This document shows positions 57,908-64,000 of a stretch of 64,000 bases of DNA, piece after piece; the first letter of the stretch is position 1, and each line of letters starts with the position of its first letter. The translations under genes were made by a program, and so were the position numbers. The stretch is from Pseudomonadota bacterium (lineage in GTDB: Bacteria; Pseudomonadota; Gammaproteobacteria; UBA5335), in NCBI GenBank assembly GCA_034189865.1, contig JAXHTV010000010.1, positions 1-64,000 on the forward strand, given 5' to 3'. Below the pieces are notes generated by a model, which saw nothing but the letters and a program-made list of their open reading frames with translations, searched no databases and was not told the origin of the DNA.

Positions 57908-59554
57908 GTGTTGCAGTTAACCCAGCTTGCCGCCTGGCAATCCCTTGAACAGCATTGTCACACGCTACGCGAACAGCCTTTGAGGACGCTGTTCGATGAT
58001 GACCCCTCGCGCTTCGACCGGTTTTCGATTCGTCTGGATAGATTGTTCGTCGACTATTCCAAAAACCGTATCACCCAGCAGACGTTTGATCTCTTAGTCG
58101 AGCTGGCCCGTCAGGCCGGAGTTCCCGAATGGATCGAGCGCATGTTTTCCGGCGATGCCATCAACGAAACGGAGCGTCGTCCCGCTTTGCACATCGCATT
58201 GCGACAAGAGGGGGCTGATGCCATTGTCGTCAATGGCGAAGATGTCGGCATCGCCGTTCGCGAGACGCGTGCAAAAATCCGTACCTTCGTCGAGTCTGTT
58301 CACAGCGGTCGCTGGCGTGGACATGCCGGTGAGCCGATTACGGATGTCGTCAATATCGGAATCGGCGGGTCGGATTTGGGGCCTGAAATGGTTTGTCTGG
58401 CCCTGCACGATTACGCAGTCGATGGAATTAAGGTCCACTTCGTTTCCAACGTCGACGGCGCGCAAATTGCTCAGGTCTTTGAAAACATCAACCCCCGCAC
58501 CACGCTGTTTATCGTCAACTCCAAGAGCTTTACGACCTTGGAGACGCGCACCAACGCCGAGACCGCCCGTGCGTGGATGTTGGCGCAAGGTGTCGCCGAG
58601 GCCGATCTGGCCAAGCACTTCGTGGCGGTGTCCACTAACATCGAGGCCGCTGAAGCCTTTGGGATCGAGCCAGAGAACTGTTTTCCAATCTGGGATTGGG
58701 TGGGGGGGCGGTACTCTCTGTGGTCTGCCACCGGCCTGGCTATCGCTTTGTATGTGGGCATGGATCATTTCGAGCAACTGCTCTCCGGCGCAGCAGCGAT
58801 GGATGGTCATTTTCGCTCCGCGCCGTTGGCGTCCAATATCCCGGTGATCATGGCTTTGCTGGGCATTTGGTATATCGACTTCTTCGGGGCCGAGAGTCAG
58901 GCAATACTTCCCTACGACTATCGACTACGCCGCCTGCCGGCTTATTTGCAGCAGGCCGATATGGAGAGCAACGGCAAACGGGTACGGCGTGATGGCGTAG
59001 CGGTCGACTACGTGACCGGTCCGATTGTTTGGGGTGAAGTCGGGACCAACGGTCAGCATGCATTTTTCCAACTGCTTCACCAAGGTTGTCACTTGGTTCC
59101 CGCCGATTTCATCGGCTGCGTTCGGCCACAACATGGCTACGCCGTTCATCACCGAGCGCTGCTCGGCAATCTCTTGGCCCAAACTGAAGCTTTGATGCGC
59201 GGGCAGACAACGGATGAAGCGCGCGAGCGCCTAGCGAAGCGGGGTTGCCCGCCTGAGGATATCGAGCGTTTGGCGTCTCACAATACTTTCCCCGGTAATC
59301 AGCCGACCAATACGATTTTGCTTGACGAACTCGACCCCCACACGCTGGGCATGTTGATCGCGCTTTATGAGCACAAGATTTTCGTTCAAGGGGTCATCTG
59401 GGGTATCAATTCGTTCGATCAGTGGGGCGTGGAGTTGGGCAAGGTGATGGCGAATGTGATCATTGATGAACTGGCTGGGGGCTCGACGCCATCCGATCAC
59501 GATGCCTCGACCAGCGGGCTACTTTCGCATTGCAAGGAACGGCTCGATTCCTGA
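57908..59554 (+). CDS. pgi: Glucose-6-phosphate isomerase
   Basis: Pgi (548 residues) interconverts glucose 6-phosphate and fructose 6-phosphate. Signatures include NIGIGGSDLGPEM, SKSFTTLETRTNAETAR, WVGGRYSLWSATGLAIAL, and the second Pgi motif region HNTFPGNQPTNTILLDEL with GVIWGINSFDQWGVELGK. The GTG start is six bases after AAGGAG. It lies between the panD terminator and convergent queG and is probably monocistronic. Confidence 0.97.
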   Translation: MLQLTQLAAWQSLEQHCHTLREQPLRTLFDDDPSRFDRFSIRLDRLFVDYSKNRITQQTFDLLVELARQAGVPEWIERMFSGDAINETERRPALHIALRQEGADAIVVNGEDVGIAVRETRAKIRTFVESVHSGRWRGHAGEPITDVVNIGIGGSDLGPEMVCLALHDYAVDGIKVHFVSNVDGAQIAQVFENINPRTTLFIVNSKSFTTLETRTNAETARAWMLAQGVAEADLAKHFVAVSTNIEAAEAFGIEPENCFPIWDWVGGRYSLWSATGLAIALYVGMDHFEQLLSGAAAMDGHFRSAPLASNIPVIMALLGIWYIDFFGAESQAILPYDYRLRRLPAYLQQADMESNGKRVRRDGVAVDYVTGPIVWGEVGTNGQHAFFQLLHQGCHLVPADFIGCVRPQHGYAVHHRALLGNLLAQTEALMRGQTTDEARERLAKRGCPPEDIERLASHNTFPGNQPTNTILLDELDPHTLGMLIALYEHKIFVQGVIWGINSFDQWGVELGKVMANVIIDELAGGSTPSDHDASTSGLLSHCKERLDS

Positions 59555-59586
59555 TGGCGTCAGCTGCGATTGGGCGGATCGGTCCT

Positions 59587-60717
59587 TCAGCGGGTTTTCG
59601 GCGTGGCCGGTTCCGTTTTAGGTGGCCCAACGGATGCACGGCGTTTGGATTGCTGTTGCGCCAATGCCCACCTGATGTGTTCCCGGACCATGGCGGAAGG
59701 GTGTTCGCGGCGCCGTTCCAAGGCCGCAACCAGTGCCGGATCGTAGGGTGCGTTTCCCAGTGCGACGGCGATATTGCGTAGCCACCGCTCATGACCGATC
59801 CGGCGTATCGCCGTTCCGGCAGTGTTACGTAAAAACTCGGTCTCGGACCAACCGAACAGCTCAATGAGTTCGGGCTCGTCCAGGCCGTGGCGGGGGGCGA
59901 AGTCGGCTTCTTGCGTGGGTTGCGCGTAGCGGTTCCACGGGCATACCAGTTGACAGTCGTCGCAGCCGTATATCCGATTGCCCATCAGCGCTCGAAGCTC
60001 TTCCGGGATGGCATCGTGGTGCTCAATGGTGAGATATGAGATGCACCGGCGGGCGTCCACTTGGAACGGCCCGACGATGGCTTTTGTAGGGCAGATGTCG
60101 ATGCATGCCTGACAAGTACCACATCGATTGGTCTCTTCGCGATCGACCGGAAGCGGAAGATCGGTAAATAACTCACCTAGGAAGAACCAGGAGCCGGCAT
60201 CACGTGAGAGCAGGTTGGAGTGCTTGCCGATCCAGCCGAGTCCGGCGTTTCGCGCCAATGCCTTTTCGAGCACCGGTGCACTGTCGACAAACACACGGTA
60301 CCCGAAGGGGCCGATGCGCTGTTCGATTCGCTCGGCCAGGGATTGAAGCCGACGTCGCATCAGCTTGTGGTAGTCGCGACCCAGTGCGTAGCGAGATATG
60401 TAACCGAGCAGGGGGTGGTTCAGCACGTGATCGGGGTCGACGCCAAGAGGGTGGTGATAATCCATGCGAACGGAGATCACTCGAAGGGTTCCGGGGACCA
60501 ACTCTGCGGGACGGCTGCGCAGCGTGCCATGGCGGGCCATATAATCCATGTCCCCATGCCAGCCCCGCTCCAGCCATGCCAATAGATGGGTTTCATCGTC
60601 CGGGAGTTCGACGCCCGCAATGCCGATTTGCTGAAAACCCAACTCACCGCCCCAGTTTCTGATGTCCTGGGCCAAACGGTTCTGGTCAATTTCCGGGTGC
60701 GCCGAGTGATTCTCCAT
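59587..60717 (-). CDS. queG: Epoxyqueuosine reductase
   Basis: QueG (376 residues) uses cobalamin and two [4Fe-4S] clusters to reduce epoxyqueuosine to queuosine in the wobble position of tRNAs. The ferredoxin-like motif CGTCQACIDICPTKAI and the second CDDCQLVCPWNRYAQ are clear, and YHPPLGV-region plus SAPVLEKALARNAGLGWIGKHSNLL match the family. A C-terminal segment has HEAT-like repeats. It is divergent from the NAD(P)HX repair gene, the usual neighbour in gammaproteobacteria. Confidence 0.95.
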   Translation of the reverse strand: MENHSAHPEIDQNRLAQDIRNWGGELGFQQIGIAGVELPDDETHLLAWLERGWHGDMDYMARHGTLRSRPAELVPGTLRVISVRMDYHHPLGVDPDHVLNHPLLGYISRYALGRDYHKLMRRRLQSLAERIEQRIGPFGYRVFVDSAPVLEKALARNAGLGWIGKHSNLLSRDAGSWFFLGELFTDLPLPVDREETNRCGTCQACIDICPTKAIVGPFQVDARRCISYLTIEHHDAIPEELRALMGNRIYGCDDCQLVCPWNRYAQPTQEADFAPRHGLDEPELIELFGWSETEFLRNTAGTAIRRIGHERWLRNIAVALGNAPYDPALVAALERRREHPSAMVREHIRWALAQQQSKRRASVGPPKTEPATPKTR

Positions 60718-60780
60718 TGGCGTATCTTACAATGAGCGGTGATGGCGCTCATGCCAACACGTTTTAAGAGGAGCCCTATC

Positions 60781-62289
60781 ATGTCGCGGTGGCCACGCCA
60801 GCTTTATCGTGCGGCACAAGTGCGGGCCTTGGATCGATATGCCGCCGAAGCTTTGCGCATTAGCGAATACGAACTGATGTGTCGGGCCGGTGCCGCCGCC
60901 TTCGATGCGCTGCAATCCCGTTGGCCGGATGCACGGCGCGTGCTGATCTGTTGTGGGCGGGGAAACAACGGTGGCGACGGGTATGTGGTCGGGCGCTTGG
61001 CCCGCCGAGCGGGCATGGACGTGACCATGGTTGCTCTGGCGCCGGTCAGCGCACTTCAAGGTGCCGCTGCGCAAGCCGCGCGGGGATTCGTCGAGGCAGG
61101 CGGCCACGTCCATGTGCTTGACGACACCCGCATCATTGAGACATGGCGGGGCGATCTGATCGTCGATGCCTTGCTGGGGACCGGACTTGAGCGGTCCGTT
61201 GAAGGTCTCTGGCGGGATGTGATCGAAGCGATCAATCGGCATCCGGCAGCGCGTTTCGCGTTGGATATCCCTTCCGGCTTATCGGCTGACAGTGGCGCGA
61301 TGATGGGTTCGGCGGTTCGGGCCGAGGCCACGATCACCTTTATCGCGCTCAAGCCTGGCTTGGTGACCGGTAATGGTGTGGCCTTGTGTGGCGATGTGGC
61401 CTTCGAGAATCTCGGTGCGCCGGAAGCGGTCTACGCAGCGTTGGCACCCTATGCGGAACGATTGGTGTATGAGGATTTGTGTTCCTTGTTACCGGCCCGT
61501 CGTCCAGATTCTCACAAAGGGGATTTTGGCCATGTGTTGGTCGTCGGTGGCGGGCGAGGAATGTCCGGTGCCGCGCGTATGGCGGGTGAGGCTGCGTTGC
61601 GAATTGGTGCGGGTTTGGTCACCGTGGCCACCTGGCCTGATCATGCATCAACCCTCAACCTCGGCCGTCCGGAGTTAATGGTGCAGCCCATGGCACAAGC
61701 ATCGGATTTGTCTTCGGCACTTGCCAAGGCGAGTGTGTTGGCCATCGGTCCGGGCCTGGGTACGTGCGAATGGGCGCAGGGTCTTTTCGATGCGGCGCTC
61801 GGGTTCTCGGGTCCGATGGTCGTTGATGCCGACGGACTTAATCTTTTGGCTCGCCAACCCGTACAGCGGGACAGTTGGATTTTGACCCCCCATCCGGGGG
61901 AGGCCGCCCGCTTGTTGGGGTGCACCCCTTCGGATGTGCAAGGCGACCGGTACGGTGCCGCAGAGGAAATTCAGTCCCGTTATGGTGGCGTTGTGGTGCT
62001 CAAAGGGGCGGGTTCCGTGGTTCGAGATGCGTCCACGATCCGAGTCTGTGACGCGGGCAATCCCGGCATGGCCAGCGGGGGAATGGGGGATGTGTTAACT
62101 GGCGTGATCGTCGGTTTGTCCGCACAACATTTGGCGCCGCTTCACGCCGCTGGCATGGGGGTTTTGCTGCACGCGATGGCGGGTGATCGCGCGGCCGAGA
62201 ACCGCGGCGAGCGAGGATTATTGGCGAGCGATCTGCTGCCTTGCCTTCGGGGATTGGTGAACGGTCGAGAGTCGGAGAACTGGGGATGA
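60781..62289 (+). CDS. nnr: Bifunctional NAD(P)H-hydrate epimerase / ADP-dependent dehydratase
   Basis: This 502-residue enzyme repairs hydrated NADH and NADPH. The N-terminal epimerase domain (about 1-210) has CCGRGNNGGDGYVVGRLARRAG and DALLGTGLERSVEG; the C-terminal dehydratase domain has KGDFGHVLVVGGGRGMSGAARMAGEAAL, WILTPHPGEAARLLG and AGNPGMASGGMGDVLTG. The ATG at 60781 follows AGAGGAG by seven bases, so I prefer it to the one at 60739. It overlaps tsaE by four bases (ATGA). Confidence 0.95.
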   Translation: MSRWPRQLYRAAQVRALDRYAAEALRISEYELMCRAGAAAFDALQSRWPDARRVLICCGRGNNGGDGYVVGRLARRAGMDVTMVALAPVSALQGAAAQAARGFVEAGGHVHVLDDTRIIETWRGDLIVDALLGTGLERSVEGLWRDVIEAINRHPAARFALDIPSGLSADSGAMMGSAVRAEATITFIALKPGLVTGNGVALCGDVAFENLGAPEAVYAALAPYAERLVYEDLCSLLPARRPDSHKGDFGHVLVVGGGRGMSGAARMAGEAALRIGAGLVTVATWPDHASTLNLGRPELMVQPMAQASDLSSALAKASVLAIGPGLGTCEWAQGLFDAALGFSGPMVVDADGLNLLARQPVQRDSWILTPHPGEAARLLGCTPSDVQGDRYGAAEEIQSRYGGVVVLKGAGSVVRDASTIRVCDAGNPGMASGGMGDVLTGVIVGLSAQHLAPLHAAGMGVLLHAMAGDRAAENRGERGLLASDLLPCLRGLVNGRESENWG

Positions 62290-62789
62290 ATGCGGCGAAA
62301 AGGCGCGCGTTCTTGCGGGATGAGCAGGCGACATTGGCATGGGGAGAGGCATTTTCCCAAGTCATCGAATCGCCCTTGGTCGTAGAACTTCGCGGTGAGT
62401 TGGGTGCGGGTAAGACGACATTCGTGCGTGGCTTGCTCCGCGGCTTGCGTTATGACGGCGCCGTGCGCAGCCCGACCTATACGCTCATCGAGCCGTACGA
62501 GCTTGATGACGCGACTGTATATCACTTGGATCTTTACCGTCTGGGTGAGGCGCGGGAGCTTGAGTACCTTGGCCTGGATGATTTGGAACCGAGATCGATT
62601 TGGCTGGTGGAGTGGCCGGAACGTGGACGGGGTTGGTTACCCCCATCCGATGTGGTGATCGAGATTGAATATGTCGATCCGGGGCGATCGGTTTGCATGA
62701 AAGCCATTACACCGGGAGGTCGGCGAGTACTCCAGCGTTTTGAAGCGTTGGTCGGTTCGGGAAGTTTTCTGTCTGATAATAAAGATTAG
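62286..62789 (+). CDS. tsaE: tRNA t6A threonylcarbamoyladenosine synthesis ATPase TsaE
   Basis: TsaE (167 residues) is the small P-loop ATPase that regenerates the TsaB-TsaD complex making t6A37 in tRNAs. Walker A is LRGELGAGKTTFVRGLLRG and the family marks VRSPTYTLIEPY, VYHLDLYRL and WLVEWPERG follow. Its start overlaps the repair gene's stop, so the ATG at 62286 is right. The nnr-tsaE-amiB order is the familiar gammaproteobacterial arrangement. Confidence 0.96.
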   Translation: MNAAKRRAFLRDEQATLAWGEAFSQVIESPLVVELRGELGAGKTTFVRGLLRGLRYDGAVRSPTYTLIEPYELDDATVYHLDLYRLGEARELEYLGLDDLEPRSIWLVEWPERGRGWLPPSDVVIEIEYVDPGRSVCMKAITPGGRRVLQRFEALVGSGSFLSDNKD

Positions 62790-62799
62790 AAAAATCTTT
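62781..62799 (+). terminator. Weak AT-rich hairpin at the tsaE stop
   Basis: AAAGATT (62781-62787) pairs with AATCTTT (62793-62799) around a five-base loop and is followed by T-rich sequence. The stem has one G-C pair, so any termination would be weak. It spans the tsaE stop codon. Confidence 0.3.
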
Positions 62800-62805
62800 T
62801 ATCCC

Positions 62806-62889
62806 TATAATTACAATAGAAAAAAGACTTGATTTATGGTGCGTGATCGGTGTACTTTCGCGTTAAGAATAAGCCGTGAGTAGGGTGTT
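62806..62889 (+). promoter_or_regulatory. AT-rich leader of the amidase gene with a candidate -10 box
   Basis: A perfect TATAAT occurs at 62806-62811 in a strikingly AT-rich stretch, but no good -35 hexamer is at 16-18 bases upstream. If used, it would give a leader of about 70 bases. A TAGGG lies just before the amidase ATG. Confidence 0.3.
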
Positions 62890-64000
62890 ATGCGTCGCAT
62901 CATAACGGCGTTAGTGCTGTTCGTTGTCATGGGCCAAGCGTTTGCGCAAGCCGTCCGCGTGGAAGGCGTGCGTTTTTGGGCGGGCGCGGATAAGACCCGT
63001 GTTGTTTTCGATCTCAGCGGTCCTGCGGATCACCGCCTGTTCTCGCTGTCCGCACCCGAGCGATTGGTCATCGACATGGATCGGGCGAGTATGACCGCTG
63101 TTCCGCCGCAATTCGATGATGCCACCGGTGCCGTGCGGAATATCCGCAGCGGCGTGCGCGATGGGCAAGACCTGCGCATCGTCTTGGATTTGTCCCGCTC
63201 CATTCGTCCCAACAGCTTTGTTATGGGTCCCAGTGGCGACCATGGCCACCGGTTGGTGGTTGATCTGCTCTACGAATCCAGCGTCGATCCGGTGCTGAAG
63301 GCTGCGGTGAAGCTACCCGAGGTAAACACTCGTCGTTTGGTGGTCGCGATCGATGCCGGGCATGGCGGTAAGGATCCCGGCGCGATCGGTCGCTACCGTA
63401 CCCAAGAAAAAGACGTGGTGCTGGCGATTGCGCGAGAGTTGAAGGGGGTTATTCAATCTGATCCCGGAATGAAAGCGGTGATGATTCGCGATGGCGACTA
63501 TTTTTTGCCGCTACGCCAGCGCATCGAAAAAGCACGCCAGCATGGCGCTGATATATTCGTATCGATTCACGCCGACGCATTCCACCGGCCGGATGCGCGG
63601 GGGTCGTCGGTTTACGTTCTTTCGGATCGCGGCGCCAGTGACGAGGCCGCGCGTTGGTTGGCGGAACGGGAAAACGCCGCTGATTTGGTCGGTGGCGTAT
63701 CACTCAGCGACAAGGACGATTTGCTCAAGCACGTTCTGCTCGATTTGTCTCAAACCGCAACGATCGACGCCAGTCTCGGGTTGGGAGAAAAGGTTTTGGG
63801 CGAGTTGGGTGATGTTGGTCGCTTGCACAAATCGGATGTTCAACAAGCCGGTTTTGTCGTTCTCAAATCGCCGGATATTCCATCCATCCTCGTCGAGACC
63901 GCGTTCCTCTCCAATCCCACCGAGGAAAAGAAACTGCGTAGCGTTGCCCATCAACGAAAAATTGCGCAGGCGATCTATGTCGGTATTCGTCAGTATGCCG
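62890..64000 (+). CDS. amiB: N-acetylmuramoyl-L-alanine amidase AmiB/AmiC type, 3' end outside the window
   Basis: The frame starts at the ATG at 62890 and is open to the window edge, about 370 codons. It begins with a signal peptide (TALVLFVVMGQAFAQA), then an AMIN domain (about residues 20-130) that targets the septum, then an Amidase_3 domain. The zinc and catalytic residues are in place: His in DAGHGGKDPGA, Glu in RTQEKDVVLAIA, His in VSIHADAFHRP and the catalytic Glu in LVETAFLSNPTEE. It cleaves the peptide from the glycan strand during daughter-cell separation. A C-terminal LysM domain, typical of AmiB, would lie outside the window. tsaE upstream supports amiB. Confidence 0.94.
   Translation, partial: MRRIITALVLFVVMGQAFAQAVRVEGVRFWAGADKTRVVFDLSGPADHRLFSLSAPERLVIDMDRASMTAVPPQFDDATGAVRNIRSGVRDGQDLRIVLDLSRSIRPNSFVMGPSGDHGHRLVVDLLYESSVDPVLKAAVKLPEVNTRRLVVAIDAGHGGKDPGAIGRYRTQEKDVVLAIARELKGVIQSDPGMKAVMIRDGDYFLPLRQRIEKARQHGADIFVSIHADAFHRPDARGSSVYVLSDRGASDEAARWLAERENAADLVGGVSLSDKDDLLKHVLLDLSQTATIDASLGLGEKVLGELGDVGRLHKSDVQQAGFVVLKSPDIPSILVETAFLSNPTEEKKLRSVAHQRKIAQAIYVGIRQYA

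Overview
This window is about 64 kb of a moderately GC-rich gammaproteobacterial chromosome. Several gene strings are typical of that class: rnfABCDGE-nth, metG divergent from an apbC/mrp-type gene and dcd, purMN with hda close by, ilvI-ilvH-ilvC next to pssA and leuA, holC-valS and pepA facing lptFG, pcnB-folK-panBCD, and tsaE-amiB. The mixture resembles Pseudomonas or Chromatiales-like lineages more than enteric bacteria, but I cannot name a genus from the sequence alone. Coding density is high, ATGA/GTGA-type overlaps are frequent, and I found no tRNA, rRNA or CRISPR array.

Region 1-2.1 kb is the only clearly accessory stretch. It holds a deletion-damaged IS3-family transposase remnant, an orphan protein with an HExxH zinc-protease motif, and about 0.5 kb of DNA without a convincing gene.

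Region 1.9-11.9 kb is the most interesting part: a ykkC-type guanidine-I riboswitch followed by a seven-gene operon. The genes encode a periplasmic binding protein, a permease and an ATPase of an ABC importer, two DUF1989 'urea carboxylase-associated' proteins (now understood as the two subunits of carboxyguanidine deiminase), a biotin-dependent carboxylase of the urea/guanidine carboxylase family, and allophanate hydrolase. Read together they form a complete route: import of guanidine, ATP-dependent carboxylation, deimination to allophanate, and hydrolysis to ammonia and CO2. The system is not wholly new, but older naming would call it urea metabolism; the riboswitch and the deiminase pair argue for guanidine.

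Region 12-30 kb is core: nth and the Rnf ion-translocating electron-transfer complex (minus strand), metG, apbC, dcd, a DUF3108 protein, purN, purM, a DUF2066 protein, hda, a small run of wrbA-like, arsC-like and DUF2069 genes, acylphosphatase, a lytic transglycosylase and proS.

Region 30.5-38.2 kb (plus strand) makes branched-chain amino acids and phospholipid: ilvI, ilvH, ilvC, a phosphatidylserine-decarboxylase-like gene whose catalytic motifs look lost, pssA and leuA, then a type 4 uracil-DNA glycosylase and rimI. A possible attenuator hairpin precedes ilvI.

Region 38.3-52.7 kb contains prfC, a moxR-DUF58-transglutaminase cluster, two small conserved genes, valS-holC-pepA (minus strand), lptF-lptG and an RDD membrane protein. 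Region 52.8-64 kb contains pcnB, folK, a deoxynucleoside kinase, panB, panC, panD (with a clear terminator), pgi, queG, a bifunctional NAD(P)H-hydrate repair enzyme, tsaE and the first about 370 codons of an AmiB/AmiC-type amidase that runs off the right edge.
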